Assembly (NCBI RefSeq): GCF_003851125.1
Contig: NZ_BGOW01000003.1
Span: 186,001 to 250,000, forward strand
DNA: 64,000 bases
DNA from: Sulfuriferula multivorans
Lineage (GTDB): Bacteria; Pseudomonadota; Gammaproteobacteria; Burkholderiales; Sulfuriferulaceae
Direction of reading: 5' to 3'
In this document: positions 37,786 through 45,760 of the stretch, one piece after another
Position numbering within the stretch: the stretch's first letter is position 1
How the letters are laid out: every line of letters begins with the position of its first letter
The notes under the pieces: generated by a model
Told to the model about the DNA's origin: nothing
The model's input: only the letters and a program-made list of their open reading frames with translations
Databases searched by the model: none
Program-made: the position numbers and the translations under genes

Positions 37786-38694
37786 TCAGTCCGCATTTCG
37801 TCCAAGTTCATCTTCATCGACCTGTTCTGGCTCTGTGCCAGTCAGCAGCATGGCTTTGCGCTGCTCCGGGGTTTCCAGGCTGACGCGTCCCAGCGAGCCG
37901 TCACGATAATCCTGCAACAGTGTCAACGCAGCTTTTTCCAGGTCGGCTTCGCCGCCCTTCAAACGGTAACCGCGGCGTTTGGCGATGGCCTCGATGACGC
38001 CGACGCCATCCATTTCATCCAGCGTAAAGCCATAACGCGCCTGCAACAGGGCCGGGTAATTTGCAACCAGGCTGTCGGCAAGGAACGTAGCCACTTCTTC
38101 GTCGATCACCGCGTTGCGCCCCACTGCATGACTGGCTGCCAGCATCAGGCCGTCGCGTTCGTGTTCGATTTTCGGCCACAGCATGCCGGGGGTGTCTATC
38201 AGCGTCATGCTGTCGTTGAGTACCAGCCGCTGCTGGCTTTTGGTCACCGCGGGTTCATCGCCCACCTTGGCTACACGGCGTTTGAGCAATGCGTTCATCA
38301 AGGTGGATTTGCCGACGTTGGGGATGCCCATGATCATCATGCGCAGCGGTTTGATCGGCGTGCCGCGGTGCGGTGCCAGGGCCAGGCAAAGCGCAGGGAT
38401 TTTGGCGACATCGGCAGCTTTTTTGCATGACAGTGCCACCGCCTTGACGCCCTTTTGGGCGTTGTAGAATTTGAGCCAGGCTTGCGTCGCTGCCGGGTCG
38501 GCCAGATCGGCCTTGTTGAGGATTTTCAGACATGGGCGTTGACGTGCGAGGCGCAATTCGGCAATCATCGGATTGCTGCTGGCTTCGGGCAGGCGTGCGT
38601 CGACGACCTCGATCACCATGTCGGTCTGCGCCATGGTTTCGGCGGCCTTTTTGCGCGCCGCGGTCATGTGTCCGGGATACCATTGGATGGCCAT
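37786..38694 (-). CDS. rbgA: Ribosome biogenesis GTPase RbgA/YlqF
   Basis: A 302-residue circularly permuted GTPase of 50S ribosome assembly. The G4 motif (ILNKADLAD) comes before G1 (GIPNVGKSTLMN) and G3 (DTPGML), as expected of the YlqF class. The start MAIQWYPGHMTAARKKA is the family's N-terminus. The C-terminal RNA-binding region is present. Confidence 0.93.
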   Translation of the reverse strand: MAIQWYPGHMTAARKKAAETMAQTDMVIEVVDARLPEASSNPMIAELRLARQRPCLKILNKADLADPAATQAWLKFYNAQKGVKAVALSCKKAADVAKIPALCLALAPHRGTPIKPLRMMIMGIPNVGKSTLMNALLKRRVAKVGDEPAVTKSQQRLVLNDSMTLIDTPGMLWPKIEHERDGLMLAASHAVGRNAVIDEEVATFLADSLVANYPALLQARYGFTLDEMDGVGVIEAIAKRRGYRLKGGEADLEKAALTLLQDYRDGSLGRVSLETPEQRKAMLLTGTEPEQVDEDELGRNAD

Positions 38695-38802
38695 GCGTAA
38701 TTTACAATCTAATCAAAAGCTTATTTTACCCCAGGCAAGGCCTGCGTGCCGTCTGCCGTTGCACGGTAAAATGGCCTATTGGCTCCTGATTGAAGGCAAC
38801 AC

Positions 38803-40404
38803 ATGCTGCGTATCACCGAACTCAAGCTCCCGCTCGACCATCCTGAAGCCGCCCTCAGGGCGGAAATACTGCGCCGCTTGGGCATCGCAGACGAAGCGCT
38901 GCTCGGCTACACGATATTTCGACGCGGGCATGATGCGCGCAAGCGCCCGCTGATTACCTTTACCTATACGCTGGATGTCGAGGTCAAAGACGAAGAGGCG
39001 GTGCTGCGCCGCCTGAAAAATGACCGGCAGATCGCGCGCGCGCCGGACACCAGCTACCATTTTGTCGCCCAGGCTGCGGCGCATCCAACTCAGCGTCCGG
39101 TGGTTATCGGCACCGGGCCGTGCGGCATGTTTGCCGGGCTGATTCTGGCGCAGATGGGGTTTCGCCCCATCATCCTGGAACGCGGCAAGGCGGTGCGCGA
39201 GCGCACCAAGGATACCTGGGGCTTGTGGCGCAATGGGGTGCTGAATCCGGAATCCAATGTGCAGTTCGGCGAGGGCGGCGCGGGCACGTTTTCGGACGGC
39301 AAGCTCTACAGCCAGATCAAGGACCCCAAACATTTGGGACGCAAGGTGATCGCCGAATTCATCAAGGCGGGTGCGCCGCCGGAGATTGCATTTGTCAGCA
39401 AGCCGCATATCGGCACGTTCCGGCTGGTCGGCATGGTAGAAAAAATTCGCGCCACGATTGAATCGCTGGGGGGCGAAATACGCTTTCAATGCCGCGTGGA
39501 TAATCTGGACATCGAAGATGGCAAGGTGCGCGGCGTGACGCTGGCCAGCGGCGAGCACATCGCTGCACGCCATGTGGTGCTGGCGGTGGGACACAGTGCT
39601 CGCGATACCTTTGAAATGCTGTACCAGCGCGGTGTGCATATCGAGGCCAAACCGTTTTCGGTGGGATTTCGCATCGAGCATCCGCAGTCGCTGATAGATC
39701 ACTGTCGTTTTGGCGATCGCGCCGGCCATCCTGAACTGGGAGCCGCCGACTACAAGCTGGTCCATCATGCGCAAAATGGCCGTGCGGTATACAGCTTTTG
39801 CATGTGCCCGGGCGGCACTGTGGTGGCGGCGGCTTCCGAACCGGGGCGCGTGGTCACCAATGGCATGAGCCAGTATTCGCGCAACGAGCGCAACGCCAAT
39901 GCGGGTATCGTGGTGGGCGTCACCCCCGACGACTATCCTGGTCATCCGCTGGCCGGGATTGCTTTTCAGCGCCATTGGGAAACGCAAGCGTTTGAGCTGG
40001 GCGGCCGTGATTACTGTGCGCCGGGGCAATTGGTGGGCGATTTTATTGCCGGGCGCGCGTCAAACGAATTCAGTACGGTGTTGCCGTCCTACACGCCGGG
40101 CGTGAAGCTGGGTACGCTGGACAGCAGCTTGCCGGATTATGTTATTGCGGCAATACGAGAGGCACTACCGGCGTTCGACAAGCAAATCCGCGGTTTTGCC
40201 ATGCATGATGCGGTACTCACCGGCGTGGAAACGCGCACCTCGTCACCCATACGCATCACCCGCAACGAAGGCTATCAGAGCCTCAATACGCAGGGCCTGT
40301 ATCCGGCAGGCGAGGGCGCCGGATACGCAGGCGGGATTTTGTCTGCTGCCGTAGATGGCATCAAAGTTGCTGAGGCCGTAGCATTGGCTATTGTTAGACA
40401 ATAG
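38803..40404 (+). CDS. FAD-dependent dehydrogenase (COG2509-type NAD(P)/FAD oxidoreductase)
   Basis: A 533-residue flavoprotein of a broadly conserved but poorly characterised family. An N-terminal 90-residue domain precedes the FAD motif VVIGTGPCGMFAGLILA. Later segments GEGGAGTFSDGKLYS and VLAVGHSARDTFEML are typical, as is the C-terminal GLYPAGEGAGYAGGI. It diverges from rbgA and is followed by the ferritin-like gene. The substrate is unknown. Confidence 0.87.
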   Translation: MLRITELKLPLDHPEAALRAEILRRLGIADEALLGYTIFRRGHDARKRPLITFTYTLDVEVKDEEAVLRRLKNDRQIARAPDTSYHFVAQAAAHPTQRPVVIGTGPCGMFAGLILAQMGFRPIILERGKAVRERTKDTWGLWRNGVLNPESNVQFGEGGAGTFSDGKLYSQIKDPKHLGRKVIAEFIKAGAPPEIAFVSKPHIGTFRLVGMVEKIRATIESLGGEIRFQCRVDNLDIEDGKVRGVTLASGEHIAARHVVLAVGHSARDTFEMLYQRGVHIEAKPFSVGFRIEHPQSLIDHCRFGDRAGHPELGAADYKLVHHAQNGRAVYSFCMCPGGTVVAAASEPGRVVTNGMSQYSRNERNANAGIVVGVTPDDYPGHPLAGIAFQRHWETQAFELGGRDYCAPGQLVGDFIAGRASNEFSTVLPSYTPGVKLGTLDSSLPDYVIAAIREALPAFDKQIRGFAMHDAVLTGVETRTSSPIRITRNEGYQSLNTQGLYPAGEGAGYAGGILSAAVDGIKVAEAVALAIVRQ

Positions 40405-40465
40405 AACCTCAGACACCCGTTTTGGTCAGACCTCATACAATAAACAACAAACAGGTGAGTTTAAT

Positions 40466-41308
40466 ATGCCAGACCCGGATACACATCTACCCTTTGGCGC
40501 ACCCCATCCATGGTCGTTAGACCAGATTGCATATGATCGCATCGCGCACGAGAACATTGTCAACGAAGAGACGTGGTTTTATGTATTGGCGGGCGCATCA
40601 TTTGTGGAGAGTTTTTCTGATTTATTCACCCACAATCTGCTGGGCCATATGGAGGGCGATACCGAAGTCACCCAATGGTTGAGCGAGCGCTGGGAACCGG
40701 AGGAACTGCAGCATGGCCGTGCCTTGCGCCGCTATGTGGAAACGGTATGGCCTGCGTTTGACTGGCAGGCTGCGTTCGATGGTTTCTGCGCGGATTATCG
40801 TCCGTTCTGCAAACCCGAACTGCTGGAGCCCACGCGGGCGCTGGAAATGGTGGCGCGCTGTGTTGTGGAAACCGGCACCTCGGGCCTGTATGGCTTATTG
40901 CACAAGATCAGTCCGGAACCCGTGCTGACCGCACTGGTAGGGCATATTCGCAGCGACGAAGTGGGACATTTCAAATATTTTTACCATTTTTTCCTGCGCT
41001 ATCGCGAGATAGAGCGTCCGTCACGCTGGCAAGTGGCACGTGTACTGCGGGAGCGATTGGGCGAGATCGGTCAGGAAGATGCCTACCTGGCAGTAAAAAA
41101 CGCATTTGAGGTACGCAACCCGGGACAGAAATTCAGCCCCAAAGATTTTCAGCACTTCCAACACACCGCCGGACATTGGGCGCGCGCCGACTACCCTTAC
41201 GAAATGACGGTGAAAATGCTGCTCAAACCGATGCGCCTGCCTGGCTTTATCAACCGCATGGCAATGCCGCTGCTGATGCGACAGGCACAACGCGTCGTCG
41301 CGCCGTGA
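40466..41308 (+). CDS. Ferritin-like di-iron protein
   Basis: A 280-residue helical protein with carboxylate/His pairs typical of di-iron four-helix bundles: EPEELQHG (ExxH-type) near residue 72 and RSDEVGHF (DExxH) near residue 167, plus Glu in AGASFVESF and VVETGTSG. The C-terminal part (about 200-280) is basic. The ATG at 40466 follows AACAGGTGAG. The closest role would be an oxidase or oxygenase; it is co-directional with the FAD dehydrogenase, 61 bases downstream. Confidence 0.75.
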   Translation: MPDPDTHLPFGAPHPWSLDQIAYDRIAHENIVNEETWFYVLAGASFVESFSDLFTHNLLGHMEGDTEVTQWLSERWEPEELQHGRALRRYVETVWPAFDWQAAFDGFCADYRPFCKPELLEPTRALEMVARCVVETGTSGLYGLLHKISPEPVLTALVGHIRSDEVGHFKYFYHFFLRYREIERPSRWQVARVLRERLGEIGQEDAYLAVKNAFEVRNPGQKFSPKDFQHFQHTAGHWARADYPYEMTVKMLLKPMRLPGFINRMAMPLLMRQAQRVVAP

Positions 41309-41374
41309 TGCACGCCATGCGCGGCAGGTACTGGTTATGGCGTTGCTCGAAGCATCGACAGCACCCGGCTAGAT

Positions 41375-42166
41375 TCAGGCTGCAGGCCGCATCTGGCGCT
41401 GGTACAGGAACTCCAGCACGCGCGCGCGCAAGTGATGGTAATGCGCGTTGTTGGCCAGCTCCAGGCGGTCGCGCGGCTGTGGCAAGTCCACCGTGAGGAT
41501 TTCGCCGATGGTGGCAGCCGGACCGTTGGTCATCATCACAATGCGGTCGGACAGCAGCACCGCTTCGTCGACGTCATGGGTCACCATGATGACGGTGCTT
41601 TGAGTGGCGGCAACGATTTTCATCAACTCGTCCTGCAGATGTGCGCGGGTCAGCGCGTCGAGCGCACCGAACGGTTCGTCCATCAGCAGTATTTTTGGTT
41701 CCATCGCCAGCGCGCGGGCAATGCCGACGCGTTGCTTCATGCCGCCGGAGATTTCATGCGGGCGTTTGTGCGCGGCATGGGCAAGCCCGACCAGAGCCAG
41801 CGCGTCAACGGTACGCTGTTTGAGTCTGGCTTTGCTTTCCTGGCGACCAAACACGCGCTCCACAGCGAGGTAGATGTTGTCGTGGCAAGTGAGCCAGGGC
41901 AACAGCGAATGATTCTGGAATACCACGCCGCGTTCCGGCCCCGGTCCCTTGATCTCGCGTCCGGCACAGAGCGCCATGCCGCTGCTGGCATCCTGCAGAC
42001 CGGCCACCACGTTGAGCAGGGTCGATTTGCCGCAGCCGGAGTGGCCGATGAGGGTAAAAAATTGTCCCTGAGCGATGTTCAGATTGATATTGTGCAACGC
42101 GTGAAATGCGCCTTTTTTGGTGGGGAACGTGACGTCCACTTTTTCCAGCTGTACAAATTTTTCCAT
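41375..42166 (-). CDS. nrtD: Nitrate ABC transporter, ATP-binding protein
   Basis: A 263-residue ABC ATPase of the nitrate/cyanate/bicarbonate (NrtCD/CmpCD) type. Walker A is GHSGCGKST, the signature is ISGGMKQRVGIARAL, Walker B is ILLMDEPFGALD, and the H-loop is MVTHDVDEA. It has no extra solute-binding domain, so it is NrtD-like. It is the last gene of the nrtA operon, ten bases after nrtB. Confidence 0.93.
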   Translation of the reverse strand: MEKFVQLEKVDVTFPTKKGAFHALHNINLNIAQGQFFTLIGHSGCGKSTLLNVVAGLQDASSGMALCAGREIKGPGPERGVVFQNHSLLPWLTCHDNIYLAVERVFGRQESKARLKQRTVDALALVGLAHAAHKRPHEISGGMKQRVGIARALAMEPKILLMDEPFGALDALTRAHLQDELMKIVAATQSTVIMVTHDVDEAVLLSDRIVMMTNGPAATIGEILTVDLPQPRDRLELANNAHYHHLRARVLEFLYQRQMRPAA

Positions 42167-42176
42167 GACGGTTTCC

Positions 42177-43067
42177 TTATTCGTAGCTAAAGCGCTTGGC
42201 AATCAGTACCAGTATCTGTTCCAGCAGCAGGCCGACAATGCCGACCACGAAGATGGCAATGATGATGTGTGCGACGTTGAGGTTGTTCCACTCGTCCCAT
42301 ACCCAGAAGCCGATGCCCACGCCGCCGGTGAGCATTTCAGCCGCGACGATCACCAGCCAGGCAATGCCGATCGACAGGCGCACTCCGGTAAGTACGTGGG
42401 GTACCACGGCGGGGAACAGGATGCGGCTGAATATCTTCCACTCGGACAAATTCAGCACGCGAGCGACGTTGAGATAATCCTGCGGTATCTGACGCACGCC
42501 GACTGCAGTGTTGAGTACCATCGGCCAGATGCTGGAGATGAAAATAACCCAGATCGAGGCCGGCTCGGCGCGGTGGAATACCAGCAGGCCTATGGGTAGC
42601 CATGCCAGCGGGGATACTGGCCGCAGCAGGCTGATGATGGGTGCGGTCATCGCTGCAAGGAATTTGAAACGGCCGATCATGAAGCCCAGCGGTATACCGA
42701 CCAAGGCGGCTATGCCAAAGCCCAGGCCCACCCGATAGAGCGAATACAGGATGTTCCAGCCGATACCCTGGTCGTTGGGGCCATTGTTATAAAACGGATG
42801 GGCGAATAATGCCTGCGCCGAAATCCAGGTTTTGTAGGGGCCGGGCAGGTTGCTTGTTTCCTGTGCGATCAGTGCCCAGATGCCAAGAAAGGCTGCTATG
42901 CCCAACAAGGGTGGGATCAAGACGCGCAACACGGCGCCGAGCTTTTCCCTGGCGTTGAACGCAGGTTTGGTCACGCTGGGTTCGGGTTGTGTAGGTTGAA
43001 GCACAGTCGGTGCTGAGTTTTCCTCAGCGGTCGGACTGTGTTGAAGGGTTCCGTATATAGCACTCAT
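42177..43067 (-). CDS. nrtB: Nitrate ABC transporter, permease protein
   Basis: A 296-residue inner-membrane permease. A hydrophilic N-terminal 45 residues is followed by about six membrane segments and the EAA-type loop (ARVLNLSEWKIFSRILFPAVVP). It would form the channel with the NrtD ATPase and receive nitrate from NrtA. It is separated from nrtA by the globin gene. Confidence 0.93.
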   Translation of the reverse strand: MSAIYGTLQHSPTAEENSAPTVLQPTQPEPSVTKPAFNAREKLGAVLRVLIPPLLGIAAFLGIWALIAQETSNLPGPYKTWISAQALFAHPFYNNGPNDQGIGWNILYSLYRVGLGFGIAALVGIPLGFMIGRFKFLAAMTAPIISLLRPVSPLAWLPIGLLVFHRAEPASIWVIFISSIWPMVLNTAVGVRQIPQDYLNVARVLNLSEWKIFSRILFPAVVPHVLTGVRLSIGIAWLVIVAAEMLTGGVGIGFWVWDEWNNLNVAHIIIAIFVVGIVGLLLEQILVLIAKRFSYE

Positions 43068-43143
43068 GGTGAATCTCCTTAATTGCTGTTTGCCGCGCGC
43101 ATATGACGGTTGTCAGAGTGATCAGCCGGGGCAATAACGGGCG

Positions 43144-43557
43144 TCATGTCGTAGCGCACGCAGCCTGCTTCATGGCGGTGGCCAGTGTGGTGTAGGCGTT
43201 GACCCAGGCCAGCTTTACGGCCGGCGTGAAGCCCTCGCCCAGGCCTTGGCCGAGCGTCCAGATCAATGCCTCTCCCACGGTGTCGTAGTGATGGTCTTTC
43301 ACCCCGTAACCGACATGGCGTCGTCCCAGGTCTCCAACGGCACCCAGAATCGGTCCCAGCTGGTCGAGGCTGTTGACCACCGTGTTGATCATGGTCATCA
43401 GCTTGCGCCCCTGCTCGGCCATGTCGCCTTTGAACAGGCTGCGCAAGGAGGGGTCCAGTTCAAACAGCCGGGTGTAAAACAGGCCTGCGGCGGTGTCCTT
43501 GATGGGCAGAACCTGTTGCCAGCTGGATTTGACCAGCGTGATTTGCTCGGGTGTCAT
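43144..43557 (-). CDS. Single-domain bacterial hemoglobin (globin) within the nitrate transport operon
   Basis: A 137-residue classical globin resembling bacterial hemoglobin Vgb or the globin domain of flavohemoglobins. The N-terminus MTPEQITLVKSSWQQVLP and FYTRLFELDPSLRSLFKGD correspond to helices A-C. His in RRHVGYGVKDHHYDTVGEALIWTL (in parts) provides the proximal ligand. No reductase domain follows, so it needs a separate reductase. It lies 26 bases after nrtA and before nrtB. A role in NO or oxygen handling during nitrate assimilation is inferred. Confidence 0.9.
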   Translation of the reverse strand: MTPEQITLVKSSWQQVLPIKDTAAGLFYTRLFELDPSLRSLFKGDMAEQGRKLMTMINTVVNSLDQLGPILGAVGDLGRRHVGYGVKDHHYDTVGEALIWTLGQGLGEGFTPAVKLAWVNAYTTLATAMKQAACATT

Positions 43558-43583
43558 GATTATTTCCTTGAATGTTTGTGGGA

Positions 43584-44873
43584 CTAAGCCTTGATCTTGA
43601 AACCGTTGGCGTATTTCTTCGGATCCGTGCCGTCCCACACCACGCCGTCGATCAGCTTGGCGGAGCGCATCGGGCTCTTCGGCACGGCAATCTTGAGCTG
43701 GGTGGCGGCCTCGGTATAGAGCTTGATCTGGTTGACCTTTTGCGCCTCGGCCAGATAGTCCGGGTCGGTCTTCAGCAGGCCCCAACGCTTGTGCTGGGTA
43801 AGGAACCACATGCCATCGGAGAGATAGGGGAAGTTCACCTTGCCGTCGTTGAAGAATTTCATGTAGTTCGGATCTTGCCATTTTTTGCCCAGGCCGTTTT
43901 CGTACTGGCCATGCATGCGGCCTTCAATGGAGTCGAAATCGGTGTTGACGTAGGCTTTGTCGGCGATGATTTTGGCGACCTGGGTGCGGTTGCTCATGGT
44001 GTCGATGTAGCGTGAGGCATCCAGCACAGCCATGATCAGGGCGCGCGCCGTATTCGGGTGTTTGGCGACCCACTCGGCGCTGGTGCCGAGAATTTTCTCC
44101 GGGTGGTCTTTCCAGATTTCCTGAGTGGTGACGGCGGTAAAACCGATCTTGTCATGGATGGCGCGGGCGTTCCACGGCTCGCCCACGCAAAACCCGTCCA
44201 TGTTGTCCACGCGCATGTTGGCTACCATTTGCGGCGGCGGCACGGTAATCACCTTGGCTTCGGTGAACGGGTTGACGCCGTAGGTCGCCAGCCAGTAATA
44301 CAGCCACATGGCGTGTGTGCCGGTCGGAAATGTCTGGGCGAAAGTGTATTCGCGCGGCTCGGCCTTGATCAGTCTGGCGAGGCTGACGCCGTCCACCGCG
44401 CCTTTGCTCTTGAGCTGGTCGGATAGCGTAATTGCCTGGCCGTTGTTGTTCAGCGTCATCAGGTTGGCCATGTCTTTCTTGGGTCCGCCGATACCCATTT
44501 GCACGCCGTAAATCAGGCCATACAACACGTGCGCTCCATCCAGTTCGCCGTTCACCAGCTTGTCGCGCACGGCGGCCCAGGAGGCTTCCTTGCTGGGGGT
44601 GATTTTGATGCCGTATTTTTTGTCGAAACCCATCACGCTGGCGATGACTACCGAGGCGCAATCGGTCAGCGGAATGAAGCCGATTTTGACCTCGGTTTTT
44701 TCCGGCGCGTCGGAGCCGGCGGCCCAGGCCCCGCTGCGTACGCCGGGTGCGACCAGGTTCATCAGCGCGGCAGCACCAAGGATGCCGGTGGATTTTTTGA
44801 GGAAATCACGGCGCGTGTTTTCCGGGGAGGAAGAGGTAACGTCAATTTGGCTGTCGTGCGGCTGGTTGCTCAT
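43584..44873 (-). CDS. nrtA: Nitrate ABC transporter, substrate-binding protein (Tat-exported)
   Basis: A 429-residue periplasmic binding protein of the NrtA/CmpA class. The N-terminus has a twin-arginine signal (NTRRDFLKKSTGILGAAALM), followed by IGFIPLTDCASVVIASVMGF, the usual first strand and helix. It would bind nitrate and feed NrtB/NrtD. It is the first gene of its transcript, preceded by a sigma-54 promoter, an upstream dyad and a structured leader. An in-frame extension beyond 44873 is not supported. Confidence 0.93.
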   Translation of the reverse strand: MSNQPHDSQIDVTSSSPENTRRDFLKKSTGILGAAALMNLVAPGVRSGAWAAGSDAPEKTEVKIGFIPLTDCASVVIASVMGFDKKYGIKITPSKEASWAAVRDKLVNGELDGAHVLYGLIYGVQMGIGGPKKDMANLMTLNNNGQAITLSDQLKSKGAVDGVSLARLIKAEPREYTFAQTFPTGTHAMWLYYWLATYGVNPFTEAKVITVPPPQMVANMRVDNMDGFCVGEPWNARAIHDKIGFTAVTTQEIWKDHPEKILGTSAEWVAKHPNTARALIMAVLDASRYIDTMSNRTQVAKIIADKAYVNTDFDSIEGRMHGQYENGLGKKWQDPNYMKFFNDGKVNFPYLSDGMWFLTQHKRWGLLKTDPDYLAEAQKVNQIKLYTEAATQLKIAVPKSPMRSAKLIDGVVWDGTDPKKYANGFKIKA

Positions 44874-44896
44874 TGTGGCTGGCTCCGTATGTGCGT

Positions 44897-44955
44897 GCAG
44901 ATTGCCGTCTCCGGTATCTGCAAAATAAAAAAAACGCTTGCGGAGTGCCGCCCGC
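44897..44955 (-). promoter_or_regulatory. Structured leader of nrtA with attenuator-like stem and second hairpin
   Basis: In the expected transcript (from about 44971) a GC-rich stem GCGG-CACT-CCGC, extended past an AA bulge, is followed by eight U (44934-44927): a candidate terminator. Next comes a hairpin GCAGAT-A-CCG-GAGA-CGG-CA-ATCTGC (44921-44897) with a GNRA-type loop, 24 bases before the nrtA start. An ANTAR antiterminator gene (nasT) lies immediately upstream. I could not identify the canonical pair of hexaloops with certainty. Confidence 0.6.
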
Positions 44956-44981
44956 CGTTGGACAGGACTCAAGAGCTATAC

Positions 44982-44997
44982 AGCAAAGGCCGTGCCA
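44982..44997 (-). promoter_or_regulatory. Sigma-54 promoter of nrtA
   Basis: TGGCACGGCCTTTGCT on the minus strand: GG and GC separated by exactly ten bases, matching the -24/-12 consensus fully. The predicted start of transcription is near 44971, giving a leader of about 98 bases. Confidence 0.87.
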
Positions 44998-45085
44998 CAT
45001 TGAATTAAACAATGTAACAAGTTGATTTGCTTAAATTAAACCCACTTTTTTTGGAAATCCGGATGAGGTGTGCATGATTGAACGC

Positions 45086-45113
45086 GCACGATGGCAGTGC
45101 ACACGATTCGTGT
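45086..45113. promoter_or_regulatory. NtrC-like upstream activator sites of nrtA
   Basis: GCACGATGGCAGTGC (45086-45100) is a perfect GCAC-N7-GTGC dyad about 120 bases upstream of the expected nrtA start. An overlapping second site GCACACGATTCGTGT (45099-45113) has one mismatch. Confidence 0.7.
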
Positions 45114-45130
45114 TTCGGCACAACGATGGT

Positions 45131-45706
45131 TCAGCTACTCTGGCCAAGCTGCTGCAAAATGGACTCGGCGATTTCCACCAGGCGGCGGTTTTCAGACATG
45201 GCGGCACGACGCATGGCGTGGTAGGCAGCATCCTCGGATAACCCCTGATGAGCCATGAGTTTTTGCTTGGCGGCGTCAACCACGCTGCGTTCATGCGTCT
45301 TGCGCGCCGTTTCAGCGGCGTTCTGCAGCAGGAGCTGGTGCTCTTCAAAGCGTACCCGCGCCACTTCCAGTATCGGCCGGATGCGTTCAGCGTCCATGCC
45401 ATCCACCACATAGGCAGATACACCGGCTTTGAGTGCCGCCCGTATGGATTCGCTGGCATCATCCGGGGTAAACATGACCACCGGACGCGGACAGTCGCGC
45501 GTGGCAATGCATAGGTGTTCAAGGGTATCGCGGTCGGGTGAATCGGTACCCATGATAATGACGTCCGGCGCATGCTTGGCGACTGCGGCGGCAAGATCAA
45601 ATGCCGAACTCACTACGTCGGCTACCGTATAGCCTTGATCGCGAAATGACTGTTCCAATTGGGCGGCGCGGGTAGCGTCATGATCGGCGATCAGTACTGT
45701 CAACAT
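45131..45706 (-). CDS. nasT: ANTAR-domain response regulator NasT
   Basis: A 191-residue protein with an N-terminal receiver-like domain (MLTVLIADHDATRAAQLEQS) and a C-terminal ANTAR RNA-binding domain (about 130-185: VVDAAKQKLMAHQGLSEDAA, then MSENRRLVEIAESIL). NasT proteins bind leader RNA hairpins and prevent termination upstream of nitrate assimilation genes. It lies directly upstream of nrtA, whose leader has a terminator-like stem. No NasS sensor is adjacent; NrtA-like proteins are related to NasS, and input here is unclear. Confidence 0.9.
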   Translation of the reverse strand: MLTVLIADHDATRAAQLEQSFRDQGYTVADVVSSAFDLAAAVAKHAPDVIIMGTDSPDRDTLEHLCIATRDCPRPVVMFTPDDASESIRAALKAGVSAYVVDGMDAERIRPILEVARVRFEEHQLLLQNAAETARKTHERSVVDAAKQKLMAHQGLSEDAAYHAMRRAAMSENRRLVEIAESILQQLGQSS

Positions 45707-45760
45707 GGCGTATCCTTCAAATACAAAAAGACGGGCTACCGAATCAAGCAAACACTGTGC

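Noticed and set aside
38776-40029. A 417-codon frame antisense to the FAD dehydrogenase
   Set aside because: Mirror of a conserved gene, without motifs.
43558-43881. N-terminal extension of the globin frame by 108 codons
   Set aside because: It would overlap the end of nrtA in another frame; the globin fold begins exactly at the ATG at 43557.
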